Assembly (NCBI GenBank): GCA_900315395.1
Contig: OMZC01000119.1
Coordinates: forward strand, 1 to 64,000
Source of the DNA: an uncultured Gammaproteobacteria bacterium
GTDB lineage: Bacteria > Pseudomonadota > Gammaproteobacteria > Enterobacterales > Succinivibrionaceae
Reading direction: 5' to 3'
DNA length: 64,000 bases
Shown here: one piece after another, positions 54,595 through 63,520 of the stretch
Layout: each line of letters opens with the position of its first letter
Numbering within the stretch: position 1 is the first letter of the stretch
Program-made: the position numbers and the translations under genes
Notes under the pieces: model-generated
What the model saw: the letters and a program-made list of their open reading frames with translations, nothing else
Database searches by the model: none
What the model was told of the DNA's origin: nothing

Positions 54595-55697
54595 TAAACG
54601 ATTCCTCTGATAACCTGGAAAAGCTGAGGATCTACAACATCAACCACCGGTGCTGACTGAATTTGAACAACCTGACCTTTTTCATAGTCTCTCTGATACC
54701 ATGAATCAGTAATTCTTGCACCTGTTTCAAGTCTACCTTCTCTAAATTCAGAATCAGAAACTTCGCAGGCACCATAAGCTCTCCAAGCACTCTCTGTAGT
54801 ACCGGTTCCTGAAGCAACCATTAAAGCTGCATCATCAGGGAAATATTTATAATTTTTGCCGTTAACAGTATAGTTACCGGTGTATACGTAAATATTTACA
54901 CTAGGATCTGACAGATAACCTTTGTATTTAATACAGTTCTGGTTTTGGTCAGCCTGAGGATTGATCTTACCTAAATCAACACGCTGATTATCAAATAGAT
55001 TATGACCTTTATCAGTTTGCAGGTACTTTAACAAAGCCTGATATGCATTTAGTCCTAAGTATAGATCTTGAGGCTGGCGACCTGACTGAGTTGACATTTT
55101 ATCTGCAACTAACTGTAAGTCAGATATAGGATCAGCATTTGACTCATTCCATTTTGTAGTTAAATTGGTAATAGGCTTTTCATTTGAACCTAAATACTTC
55201 CAAAAATCAAATTCACCTATATTTTGAGATTTATTGGTTACCTGAATTTTGCCTGTGAGTAATGCATTAATACACATATACTCTTCTCTACGTGAAATTC
55301 TTTTATCAATCAGATCTAATCCTCTACGAACTGCAACTGATAATCTGACAGCTCTACGATCCACATTGATTGAGTTTACTAAAATATTTTCACCTGGAGC
55401 ACGATCTTTTAACTGGCGAGCTGTAACCACAAATCTTTCATCAAAATATGCAGGGTTGAAAGCTTCAGTTACAAAACCTTTAGGTGTATTTAGATGACCA
55501 TTACCTTCTACAGCTGAAAAATTAGCCATTTCTCTGTCACGATGATCAACGACATCTATTAAGCACGATTCAGTATCAAACTCTTTAAAAACAGGGAAAA
55601 ATCTGTCTCTAAAATAAGTAGGGGTTTTAATATCTTTCTCAATGACACCCATTAAGGTCTGTCTTGAGAATAAATCAATATAATTTAGTTCTGCCAT
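54594..55697 (-). CDS. Major capsid protein (lambda gpE-like)
   Basis: A 367-residue shell protein of the HK97 fold, lambda-E subtype. DLFSRQTLMGVIEK, TPTYFRDRFFPVFKEFDTESCLIDVVDHRDREMANF (in parts), LTGKIQV, and the C-terminal ESAWRAYGACEVSDSEFREGRLETG are recognisable. It lies directly after the decoration gene. Confidence 0.92.
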   Translation of the reverse strand: MAELNYIDLFSRQTLMGVIEKDIKTPTYFRDRFFPVFKEFDTESCLIDVVDHRDREMANFSAVEGNGHLNTPKGFVTEAFNPAYFDERFVVTARQLKDRAPGENILVNSINVDRRAVRLSVAVRRGLDLIDKRISRREEYMCINALLTGKIQVTNKSQNIGEFDFWKYLGSNEKPITNLTTKWNESNADPISDLQLVADKMSTQSGRQPQDLYLGLNAYQALLKYLQTDKGHNLFDNQRVDLGKINPQADQNQNCIKYKGYLSDPSVNIYVYTGNYTVNGKNYKYFPDDAALMVASGTGTTESAWRAYGACEVSDSEFREGRLETGARITDSWYQRDYEKGQVVQIQSAPVVDVVDPQLFQVIRGIV

Positions 55698-55709
55698 AAT
55701 AAGCTCCAG

Positions 55710-56126
55710 TTAGTTAACATTTCGACGAATAATGATTCCACGTTCACGAAGCGCTACATAAAAATCTTCAAAACTTAGTGGTGTAGCGTTGTGAGACGAG
55801 TCTTCTGCAGGAATTGCACCCGCATCTAATAAAGAAGACTGACCATTGAAAGAGCCTCTTACATAGACTGTTGCAAACAGGTCTCCGTTTTCGTCTTCAT
55901 TTTCTGAGCAGTTAACATCTCTAACTACAATACCAAAAGGAATATCTGACTTTGCAGTCATCGCTTTAATAGTCTTGGTTGTAGAATCATATTTAACAAT
56001 CTGACCACGGTGAAAAGATGCACCTGCGTCGATAGCTTCATCAGTAGTAATGTAGATATCGCGAGAATCTGCCAGTAAATCATCAGGCTTCCACTCACCA
56101 ATGCGTCTATATAATTGCTTAGTCAT
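55710..56126 (-). CDS. Head decoration protein (lambda gpD-like)
   Basis: A 138-residue protein. DIYITTDEAIDAGASFHRGQIVKYDSTTKTIK and IPFGIVVRDVNCS, then VYVRGSFNG..LLDAGAIP match HDPD-type decoration proteins stabilising the capsid at threefold sites. It is longer than lambda D (110). Confidence 0.88.
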   Translation of the reverse strand: MTKQLYRRIGEWKPDDLLADSRDIYITTDEAIDAGASFHRGQIVKYDSTTKTIKAMTAKSDIPFGIVVRDVNCSENEDENGDLFATVYVRGSFNGQSSLLDAGAIPAEDSSHNATPLSFEDFYVALRERGIIIRRNVN

Positions 56127-56127
56127 C

Positions 56128-57270
56128 TTATAGCTCCTTTGTCTTTTCCATTAATGAAATCCATGCCTGACTGGCTGCAACTGTTCCTGTCATATTTTCA
56201 GATGAAGTGCCTGCATCAGGATTAGATGAAGCTGAAAGCTTGCTTAAAGTGTCAGCTACATTCTCAGCATCTTTTTTAACTGCTTCAGCTTTATTATGCT
56301 GAGTTAGATCTGACTGCTGTAGAATAGCTAGAGCTGTCTGAGCTGCATCAGCAAATGTCACATATTTAGCATTATCAACAATTTGTGGATTCTTATCTCT
56401 AATTGCATCCAATGACTTTAATCTTGAACGTTCTGCAGTAAGTGCTGCATTTACAGCATCATTTACAAGGGTATTGGTAAGCTCAGGATAATGTGATTTA
56501 AGCTGCTCAATGCTTGTAATTGCAACTGCACTAGACACAGAGCTTTTTACTGAAGCTTGCGCATCAGTTAATTTGTTTGCAACATTAGGATTTGTTGCAT
56601 TTTTAATATCTGCCATATCTGTTTTTTCCTCTTTTATGACTAAATTTTGGGGCTGTTTTAAACCACCACTTAAAGCAACTCCTCCTAATACTGGTGTACC
56701 ATCAGTATCAGCTTGAGCTACAACTTTTGAAGTAGGTATTAGTTCATCAGCTAAATGACATTTAACAGCATCCTCTGCTGAGAACCATGTTTCAGCATCC
56801 ATAAGACGCTTAATTTCGTTAATATCCATGCCTGACTTATCTGCATAAATTCTCGCCATTGAATTTGCAATAAGCTCTAAATTGTCAGCTTGCTTTCTTA
56901 GTGCATGCTGATTGCCCATAGCAACATTTAAGGGGTTATGGATCATCAAAAATGAACCCTGCATCATCCTTACATGGACATTTGCAAGTGAAGTAATGAA
57001 AGTTGCCGCGGATGCAGCCCAACCTAAGACGTTACAGGTAATCTTTCCTTTATGTTGAGCAAGAAGATTACGAATCGTCATTGCAGAGTTTACTGAACCA
57101 CCTGGAGAGTTAAGGTTTATAGTAATGTCAGCATTTGGTGAGATTTTTCGATACTCTGACACAAAACTTTTATCAGAACTTGCTGAAAAAAAGCCGTCAT
57201 TATCAAATGATCCTATAAGATCTAACGTAGCTTTTGAGCCATCGTCATTTGTCTGTATTTGAATCAGCAT
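56128..57270 (-). CDS. ClpP-like prohead protease with scaffold tail
   Basis: A 380-residue protein. Residues 1-185 are a ClpP-class serine protease: NLNSPGGSVNSAMTIRNLL, the catalytic Ser in GWAASAATFI, His in FLMIHNP and an acidic DAETWFSAEDA. Residues 200-380 are helical, Ala/Ser/Lys-rich and fit a scaffolding domain. It overlaps the portal gene by 26 bases. It is equivalent to lambda gpC/Nu3 but of the ClpP and not the S49 type. Confidence 0.9.
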   Translation of the reverse strand: MLIQIQTNDDGSKATLDLIGSFDNDGFFSASSDKSFVSEYRKISPNADITINLNSPGGSVNSAMTIRNLLAQHKGKITCNVLGWAASAATFITSLANVHVRMMQGSFLMIHNPLNVAMGNQHALRKQADNLELIANSMARIYADKSGMDINEIKRLMDAETWFSAEDAVKCHLADELIPTSKVVAQADTDGTPVLGGVALSGGLKQPQNLVIKEEKTDMADIKNATNPNVANKLTDAQASVKSSVSSAVAITSIEQLKSHYPELTNTLVNDAVNAALTAERSRLKSLDAIRDKNPQIVDNAKYVTFADAAQTALAILQQSDLTQHNKAEAVKKDAENVADTLSKLSASSNPDAGTSSENMTGTVAASQAWISLMEKTKEL

Positions 57271-58840
57271 TATCTACTTGCTCCTCATCTCCTTTATCTT
57301 CATCTTTATTTGTGTTTTCTTCCTGATTTTCTGTGTTTGAATTAGTATCAGAACTCTTTGCAGTAGCTTTAGCTATAAATTCAAACATTTTTAGCTCTTT
57401 TTCTCGCTGAGAAGCGATATCTTCAGCACTCATACCGTTTAATTCACCGGCTTCTTGCTGAATTGTGCTCAGGTTATTGTTAATTCTAAGAATTGCTGCT
57501 TGAACTTCCTTGGTAGGATCTAAACAGCCAACACTGTCACCTACGACATTGATATGAGTGTATGCATCGAAAATCATAGGATCTTCAAGTGCACCTGGAG
57601 CACTAACACGACCTTTGCAGATAGCTTCTAACAGCCATTCTTTAAAAAATGGCTTAATAAACTGACCTACAAACATCTCTCTTCTAATTCTGAAAGCTTT
57701 ATTAGCTTCAAGTTGAGCAGCTCTTGATGCGCTGTATGAAGCTATAAAATGCTTTACAAGCATCTCGTAAGGAAGATCAATACCTGCGCCCATCATGCGA
57801 GCTTGTGTCTCTATAAAAGCAGAATATAAGCTGTTTGGACGCTGTGGATTAGCAATTTCAATGTCAGTATCAGAAGGAAGAGTGGTAATAGCACCTTGAC
57901 CAAGACGAATTGTTGAAGGATCTATATCCTCTATTCCCTGATTTAATGAAGGAATATCTGTATTAATTCCATCAGCAGGGTGATTCTTTTTCAAAAATAC
58001 GGTGAAATAGGAGCTTATAACAGCTGCCATAAGTTCACTTGAGTCGTATCTTTCAATCTGTTTTAAATTTTCTAAAACAGAAGATAAAAGAGGCACTCCT
58101 CGTCTTTGACCTGGTCGTTCATAATCCATAATGTGAAGAATATTGTGTCTGCCAGAAGCTCCATAAGCTTCAACTTTTACAAAATCATCACCGTTAAACT
58201 TGGATCTTTTACCTGAATAATCACCAGGATGAAACTTTGCGATGTAATAGCTTTTTGCCTCGCCATAATCGCCAATTTCAATGCCTTCTCGTATATCTTT
58301 CGATAAATCGCATAAATCTGCACTATATTTATTGGTTGGATTGCATATTCTATCGCCTTCGATTAAATATCCCTTCAAGCTATAGTGACTGTTAGGCCTT
58401 TCAATGTAAGGCATTGCCACAAAGCAATCACCGCTCATAAGTGCAGACATAAATACCAAGCGTTGCATTTGGTAGAAGTTCATAGAACGTTGGGCATCAC
58501 ATGCTGTAGATTCGGAATAAGCTAACCATTCACGCTCTACATTCTTTTCCCACGCTGTAGCCTGTGCATCAGATAGTCCTAAAACGTCTCTATCAACATG
58601 AGGATGAACCATAAGGCCTGAACCAACAACTCCAGATGTAATGGTTTTAATTGCTCCTGCTGCTAGAGGAGAGCTCATGTAAAGATCTCTACTACGCGCT
58701 CTTAAAAGGGGTAAATTTCGAGTAATATCTTCATCAGGAGCTAAACCTTCTGCATACCATTCTCTAAAAGCTCTCTTTGTTCTGCTTGCTCCAGAATTAG
58801 CATATCCTGAAGCTTCTCTTTGGGAATGTATTCTGCTCAT
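57245..58840 (-). CDS. Portal protein (lambda gpB-like)
   Basis: A 531-residue dodecameric portal. LLRARSRDLYMSSPLAAGAIKTITSGVVGSGL, SGDCFVAMPYI, NPTNKYSADLCD, HIMDYERPGQRRGVPLLSSVLENLKQIERYDSSELMAAVIS (in parts) are lambda portal hallmarks. An acidic, low-complexity C-terminus (NQEENTNKDEDKGDEEQ) closes it. Confidence 0.95.
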   Translation of the reverse strand: MSRIHSQREASGYANSGASRTKRAFREWYAEGLAPDEDITRNLPLLRARSRDLYMSSPLAAGAIKTITSGVVGSGLMVHPHVDRDVLGLSDAQATAWEKNVEREWLAYSESTACDAQRSMNFYQMQRLVFMSALMSGDCFVAMPYIERPNSHYSLKGYLIEGDRICNPTNKYSADLCDLSKDIREGIEIGDYGEAKSYYIAKFHPGDYSGKRSKFNGDDFVKVEAYGASGRHNILHIMDYERPGQRRGVPLLSSVLENLKQIERYDSSELMAAVISSYFTVFLKKNHPADGINTDIPSLNQGIEDIDPSTIRLGQGAITTLPSDTDIEIANPQRPNSLYSAFIETQARMMGAGIDLPYEMLVKHFIASYSASRAAQLEANKAFRIRREMFVGQFIKPFFKEWLLEAICKGRVSAPGALEDPMIFDAYTHINVVGDSVGCLDPTKEVQAAILRINNNLSTIQQEAGELNGMSAEDIASQREKELKMFEFIAKATAKSSDTNSNTENQEENTNKDEDKGDEEQVDNADSNTDK

Positions 58841-58851
58841 TTATTAGCCTT

Positions 58852-59151
58852 TTAATACTCTGTTGGAACAGCAAACTGAGTTCTTACATCACCACAATCG
58901 TTGTCAAATTGTGATAGAAGGTTCAACAAATACTTTTCTCTGTTTTGTAAAGCATTTGGATCTATTCTTGTAAGGCTTCTGCTTCCAATTGTGTAGGATT
59001 GACCGCCTGTCATAACCGATTGCATGGTACTTCTAAGGGATTTAAGCTCTTCAACCACTTCACTCCTGATATAACCATCAATTTCACGGTATCTGACACC
59101 ATCAACAACACGATAGGTCTTGTTTCTTACTCTTATATAACTGGTAGTCAT
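58852..59151 (-). CDS. Head completion protein (lambda gpW-like)
   Basis: A 99-residue protein. The gpW core is clear: SYTIGSRSLTRIDPNALQNREKYLLNLLSQ. About 30 residues are added at the N-terminus relative to lambda W (68). It lies between terminase and portal, as W does in lambda. Confidence 0.87.
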   Translation of the reverse strand: MTTSYIRVRNKTYRVVDGVRYREIDGYIRSEVVEELKSLRSTMQSVMTGGQSYTIGSRSLTRIDPNALQNREKYLLNLLSQFDNDCGDVRTQFAVPTEY

Positions 59152-59154
59152 GCT

Positions 59155-61062
59155 TTAAATCTCATCACCAATGCTTGAACAAACAGCCGAACGTTTCTTT
59201 TTAGCAATCTTTTTGGTAGTAGGTTTTGGTCCTTCATTAGCATTAGCTACATACAGCTCATATGTAGGTTTCATAAGCTCAAGTGCTGCAGTTGCATACA
59301 CATAGCAATCTAAAGCCTCATTACGCTCTCTAATCTTCTTCCATCCTTCATAGACTTTGCCTCTTTCATACTTTCTGACAAAAACCTCAGCAGTTAGCTG
59401 TTTGAAGTATTCTTCAGTAAAGCCGTTGTCACGACCACGAGGAAAGTGAACAAAGCTAGGGCCGATATCCTGATTAGACAAACGCTGCATAATCAGACGC
59501 TTGCCGGCATCAACGCCCAAGACAAACAGATGCGCTCTGTAGCGATTGTTGTTGGTTGGTCTGTCTACAATTGGTTTACCAACAGTTGATGAGCCTTTAA
59601 TTGAGAACACTCTTGAACGTTCACGTTGCTTGGTGTACTGGTAAACTTTGTCAGTTAAAGTACCATCACCTGAATCAATGAAAGTGCAAGAGATAGTTAG
59701 CTCACGACCATCTTCTAATTGGAACTTTTCCATAAGTGCCACATCTAAGGTCGACCAAACTTCAGATAGTTTAGGATCGCCTTGAATAATGACATGCTTA
59801 ATACCATAGCTTTCGTAATCTTTAGCCCAACCAAAGATAGATGCTTCTAAGCGGTCATGCTGAACATCAACGCCACAGGTAAACATTAAGATCTCTTTTG
59901 GAAGACCTGCAACAGGATAGAACTCTCTACGTTCTGACAGCTTCTCCCATAAACTTAAGTCAGCTTCATCCTCATGCCATGGCTCGCCAATCTTTAAGTT
60001 AATGAACTCCTGAAGGCCTGCTTTGTCTTTTTTACGATTTGCTTCAACAAAATCAGATACAAGATCTTTAAGCTCAACCCATGGAGAGCAGAGAGAGGTT
60101 AGATGATATCCAACAGTTTTAACCTCCGGTACTTTGGCAACCCAAATACCACTCTCAAGAAGATAAGGATCTGGTTTACCATTGCCACGAACTTTGGCAT
60201 GACAATGTGGACACTCCATTCTGATACTGTCTTCTACAACAGTTCCTGTTCCGTCTTTATCCCAGTGAACATTGCCCCATGACATTTCAAAGCGCTCACC
60301 GCACTTTTGACATTTGACCATAAACTCACGTTGGTCAGATTTCATAAATTCCGAGTAGATAGTAGGACCGCCTTCTCTTACCTCGGTAGTAGGCGTAGAT
60401 ACGAACACTATCTTACGGTTTGTGAAGTTCTGTGTACGCTGAACAGCTAACTTTAATGGATCGCCTTCCTGTGTTGACCCAAAACGGTCAATCTCATCAG
60501 CCAAAAGAACTCTAATAGGTCTTGATGCCAGTCCTGCAGGTGAATTTGAACCTACCATTGCAAGATAACCACCTGTAAAGTTCTTCATACGGATGGTTGA
60601 TCCTGCCTTACGGCTTCTACCTTTCTCTTTATCTACAGGCTGAGACATCTTATCTCTTAAAGCAGGTGATGCCTGTAAGGTAGGATCAATTCTTTCTTTG
60701 GAGAATGCCTCTGCAGCTTCAACTGTAGGCTGAACCATCATGATTGATGAAGGCTCTTGGTCGATGTAATAACCTAGAACGTTTATCAATAACTCTGATT
60801 TAGCTACCTGAGATGCTGCCATAATGACAACTTTCTCTACAGAGTGAGCTGTAGCCATATCTAAAGGCTCTCTCATGTAGGGCACACGTGCAGTTCTCCA
60901 AAGACCAGGTTCAGGAGAAGTTCCTGCAGCTACCATTCTGTATGTATCAGCCCACTGAGAACCTGTAAGCTTTGGTCTAGGCTTTAAAGTCTTAGCAAGA
61001 CCTCTGGCAAATCTATTTGATGAATAGCTCGTGCAATTCTTCAAGAGCATTGTTGATTTCAT
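59155..61062 (-). CDS. Terminase large subunit (lambda gpA-like)
   Basis: 635 residues from the ATG at 61062, supported by GAGGAG ten bases upstream; a longer frame starts at 61119. RPKLTGSQWADTYRMVAAGTSPEPGLW precedes the ATPase (VVIMAASQVAKSELLINVLGYYID, Walker B VLLADEIDRFGS). A Cys4 zinc knuckle follows (CQKCGERF...CPHCHAKV). The nuclease domain has FTCGVDVQHDRLEAS and DCYVYATAALELM. It packages DNA at cos-type ends. It overlaps the small subunit by 50 bases. Confidence 0.95.
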   Translation of the reverse strand: MKSTMLLKNCTSYSSNRFARGLAKTLKPRPKLTGSQWADTYRMVAAGTSPEPGLWRTARVPYMREPLDMATAHSVEKVVIMAASQVAKSELLINVLGYYIDQEPSSIMMVQPTVEAAEAFSKERIDPTLQASPALRDKMSQPVDKEKGRSRKAGSTIRMKNFTGGYLAMVGSNSPAGLASRPIRVLLADEIDRFGSTQEGDPLKLAVQRTQNFTNRKIVFVSTPTTEVREGGPTIYSEFMKSDQREFMVKCQKCGERFEMSWGNVHWDKDGTGTVVEDSIRMECPHCHAKVRGNGKPDPYLLESGIWVAKVPEVKTVGYHLTSLCSPWVELKDLVSDFVEANRKKDKAGLQEFINLKIGEPWHEDEADLSLWEKLSERREFYPVAGLPKEILMFTCGVDVQHDRLEASIFGWAKDYESYGIKHVIIQGDPKLSEVWSTLDVALMEKFQLEDGRELTISCTFIDSGDGTLTDKVYQYTKQRERSRVFSIKGSSTVGKPIVDRPTNNNRYRAHLFVLGVDAGKRLIMQRLSNQDIGPSFVHFPRGRDNGFTEEYFKQLTAEVFVRKYERGKVYEGWKKIRERNEALDCYVYATAALELMKPTYELYVANANEGPKPTTKKIAKKKRSAVCSSIGDEI

Positions 61063-61588
61063 CAGATAAAATCTCCTCAATGTCTCTTGCGGTTCTGCCT
61101 TCACACATGGTTGATACACGTGAAGGTAATGTGGTTAATTTTGAACGGATTAAATTACCGACCTTTTCAGCGTCAGCGTCAACTTCCTCTACAGGAATAA
61201 GGGAACGCTCTAAAGCATCTAGCTTAATCTTCTCTTCTTTTGCCAGTACGGCTGTATAGTAAGCTTTAGCTGAGTTAAGAACTGATACAGGATCAGCCTC
61301 AACGTTATTTACCCAACGTTTATATACTTGAGCAAAGTCAGAACATGTTGGATCTTGGGGTGCAATACCTTCTAAAGCTTTCTTAGCAGCTGTTCTCTTT
61401 TTGCTTAGCTGTTCTGCTTCAAAGGTCTTGCGATATCTTTCGTAAGCCTCTTTTGCCTGTGACAGGCTTAGCTTTTTATGTTCGTCAAGAATAAAGGTTC
61501 CATTTTCGACAAATCTGCGAACTTGGATCCTTGATATATGCAAGGTATCAGCTAGTTTTTGCTGTGATATATTATCGGTGTATACCAT
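61013..61588 (-). CDS. Terminase small subunit (lambda Nu1-like)
   Basis: A 191-residue protein. A winged-helix start (NISQQKLADTLHISRIQVRRFVENGTFIL) binds cos DNA. A helical middle (YERYRKTFEAEQLSKKRTAAKKALEG) and a C-terminus contacting the large subunit follow. It is the first gene of the minus-strand head operon. The cos site should lie just upstream, but none was recognised. Confidence 0.88.
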   Translation of the reverse strand: MVYTDNISQQKLADTLHISRIQVRRFVENGTFILDEHKKLSLSQAKEAYERYRKTFEAEQLSKKRTAAKKALEGIAPQDPTCSDFAQVYKRWVNNVEADPVSVLNSAKAYYTAVLAKEEKIKLDALERSLIPVEEVDADAEKVGNLIRSKLTTLPSRVSTMCEGRTARDIEEILSDEINNALEELHELFIK

Positions 61589-61603
61589 TGATTAAGGTGC
61601 TAA

Positions 61604-61708
61604 ATGAAAAAACATAAAAAACTAGATTTATGTAAAGAAATTCAAATGTTCATAGAGGTTGCTCAGATAGCATGTAAAAGAATAAATGAACTTGTAATGT
61701 CAAAATAA
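61604..61708 (+). CDS. Possible 34-residue peptide
   Basis: ATG at 61604 preceded by TTAAGGTG. The product is MKKHKKLDLCKEIQMFIEVA-QIACKRINELVMSK, with a basic, amphipathic helix character. It starts just upstream of the terminase small subunit on the opposite strand. Real expression is uncertain. Confidence 0.3.
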   Translation: MKKHKKLDLCKEIQMFIEVAQIACKRINELVMSK

Positions 61709-61729
61709 AGTTGTAAGTTCATAAATTCG

Positions 61730-62350
61730 ATGATTATCAATCAGAATGTAATGAGTAAACAGGAACTGCTTGATATTTATATAAATAAAATGAAGAAAGA
61801 TCCTGTATTAAGCGACATGCTAAAAGACAACAAATTACATTATGTTTTCAATTTTGTTAATGGCTTTAATAAGCTATCTTTATATTCAGAAATTGTATTA
61901 AAGAAAATAATTGCAAAATACCAAGAACTTGATGATTCAGATTCTTTTTATCAAATTCTGTATGATGCAAGTTTCTATAATGACGATGAACTTAAGGCTT
62001 TTATTAAAGGTTTATCTTTATCTGATGTAACTCAAACTGATATTGAAGCTCTTAAGCAAACAACAAACTCAATAAAAAAGTTTATATCCAATAATCCAGT
62101 TATTACTTTCATATTTGCAACAATTTGCTCACATTACTTAGAAAACGGACTTGATAAAGTTGACGATTACATTGTTGAAGCTAGCTCTTATGTATATGAT
62201 TTTGTAGAAAACAAATCAAATACCCCAAAAGAACAGCAACAACAAAACCTGAAAAGCTCAACTCTGAAAAAGAAAAGTACAGATTACCATTCAAATAAAA
62301 CTTCTCTGTCTCAAACAAAAGAGGAAGAATCAAAGGCAAAACAATCTTAA
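61730..62350 (+). CDS. Unknown prophage protein, opposite strand (moron candidate A)
   Basis: 206 residues; Met8 is an alternative start. A helical body (KQELLDIYINKMKKDPVLSDMLK, LKKIIAKYQELDDSDSFYQIL) has a hydrophobic stretch near residue 115-130 (PVITFIFATICSHYL), then a polar tail with PKEQQQQNLK. The last 170 bases overlap, antisense, a membrane ORF on the minus strand. No family was recognised. Its orientation against the late genes suggests expression in the lysogen. Confidence 0.6.
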   Translation: MIINQNVMSKQELLDIYINKMKKDPVLSDMLKDNKLHYVFNFVNGFNKLSLYSEIVLKKIIAKYQELDDSDSFYQILYDASFYNDDELKAFIKGLSLSDVTQTDIEALKQTTNSIKKFISNNPVITFIFATICSHYLENGLDKVDDYIVEASSYVYDFVENKSNTPKEQQQQNLKSSTLKKKSTDYHSNKTSLSQTKEEESKAKQS

Positions 62351-62435
62351 AAGCAAGGTTAAATAATATAGCGCCAAATGCGATTAAACATACAGCAAAC
62401 AGCTTTGTTTTCATTTTTTTTATCCAAATTGGCAT
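62181..62435 (-). CDS. Small membrane protein overlapping moron A in antisense
   Basis: 84 residues; Met at 62414 (MKTKLFAVCLIAFG) is an alternative start. It has two hydrophobic segments (LFAVCLIAFGAILFNLAFKIVLPLILPLLF and SGFVVAVLLGYLICFL). Convergent 3' overlap of 170 bases with the plus-strand gene. It may be a holin-like or regulatory membrane protein, or a chance ORF. Confidence 0.45.
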   Translation of the reverse strand: MPIWIKKMKTKLFAVCLIAFGAILFNLAFKIVLPLILPLLFETEKFYLNGNLYFSFSELSFSGFVVAVLLGYLICFLQNHIHKS

Positions 62436-62591
62436 GGGCGGCCCATTTTTTAAAATCTATGTAGCTAGTCGATTTTCGGGCGTCTTGCCACCCGCACTCA
62501 TCAACGCACTGTCACAGTACCTACAACAATCTTTACAGCTGATTTTGCTCTATAATTAAGCATAAACTAATCCAACATTACTAAAGGACCA

Positions 62592-63359
62592 ATGATAAAA
62601 ATGAGTACAAGCAAGAATGTAAGCATGTATGAGTTATATAATCCGACCATGTTGGCTCTCGCTAAAACAGTTTATTCAGTCAATAAGATATTTTATTCTC
62701 AGGAGTTTGAAACTATTCTCAGAACAACATTCTTAGCTATGGAACCATCAATAAAATGGGCTATGGCTGTAAAAGAACTTGTTTCTCCTTCCCTGGCTAA
62801 AGCAGCAGTTCAGTTTGCTCAACATGCTAAAAACTTATCTTCAATCATCAATACGTTAGATACCAATTCTCAGAATGAACTCTGTTCTGAAATAAAACGA
62901 TTAAAGAAAGAAGATTTTCAATGTATTGTTAAAGGTTATGAAAAAGTTGAAGCTCTTGACGACAAATCCAAAACAGACTTTGATAATGCAACGCAAAAGT
63001 TATCAATACAGGAATCAACTCAAACCCTGATTGGTTTTGCAGATTTAGATCCTATTGCTATCAAAGCAGAACTTAATAATATATCCAATCAATTAAGTGA
63101 CGTTGCAAAGAATACAAAGCCTAAACCTCTGTACCAGGTAATTATTAAAGACCTTCTAATAGGTCTTGCAATTAACGGACTTATTTATGGAATTTCTGAG
63201 ATTTATCAATACGGTCAAACAGTTTACCAACAGAGCGTACAACAAGAAATTCATAAACAAGACGAGACACAGCAACAGCAAGAATTCCAAGACAGAAGAA
63301 TGATAATGCCACAAATAGCACAATCAAAAAGGAATCAACCTGCACAGTATAAATGTTAG
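62592..63359 (+). CDS. Unknown prophage protein, opposite strand (moron candidate B)
   Basis: 255 residues. AAAGGACCA before the ATG is a good ribosome-binding site. It is mostly helical (LSIIN-TLDTNSQNELCSEIKRL, ADLDPIAIKAELNNISNQLSDVAKN), with a hydrophobic stretch DLLIGLAINGLIYGISEI near 195 and a Gln-rich tail (QDETQQQQEFQ). Same architecture as the 61730 protein, helical body, one hydrophobic segment and Gln/charged tail, though clear sequence homology is not seen. TATAAT at 62551 may be its promoter. Confidence 0.65.
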   Translation: MIKMSTSKNVSMYELYNPTMLALAKTVYSVNKIFYSQEFETILRTTFLAMEPSIKWAMAVKELVSPSLAKAAVQFAQHAKNLSSIINTLDTNSQNELCSEIKRLKKEDFQCIVKGYEKVEALDDKSKTDFDNATQKLSIQESTQTLIGFADLDPIAIKAELNNISNQLSDVAKNTKPKPLYQVIIKDLLIGLAINGLIYGISEIYQYGQTVYQQSVQQEIHKQDETQQQQEFQDRRMIMPQIAQSKRNQPAQYKC

Positions 63360-63501
63360 TTGTTTCTCCAGAATAAGCTAAGAAAATTAGGTCCGGAATA
63401 CCATTTTTACATAAAGAATAAATCACAACACTTACGACAGCACAAAAGACTGGATAAATAGCCAGTTTGATCACTGTATAACATATTGTTAGAAGTTTCA
63501 T
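63181..63501 (-). CDS. Membrane protein overlapping moron B in antisense
   Basis: 106 residues with two strong hydrophobic segments (VIKLAIYPVFCAVVSVVIYSL and SFLIVLFVALSFFCLGILAVAVSRLVY) and a basic C-terminus. Starts 19 bases after the spanin stop in the late direction, so a lysis role (holin or antiholin) is possible. It overlaps the plus-strand gene by 179 bases. Confidence 0.55.
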   Translation of the reverse strand: MKLLTICYTVIKLAIYPVFCAVVSVVIYSLCKNGIPDLIFLAYSGETTNIYTVQVDSFLIVLFVALSFFCLGILAVAVSRLVYEFLVVRSVGKLFDRIDKSQKFHK

Positions 63502-63520
63502 TTTCTTTATTCTCTAATCT

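Noticed and set aside
61589..61730. cos site upstream of the terminase small subunit
   Set aside because: Expected near here from lambda, but no convincing cohesive-end symmetry or repeated R-type sites could be recognised by eye.
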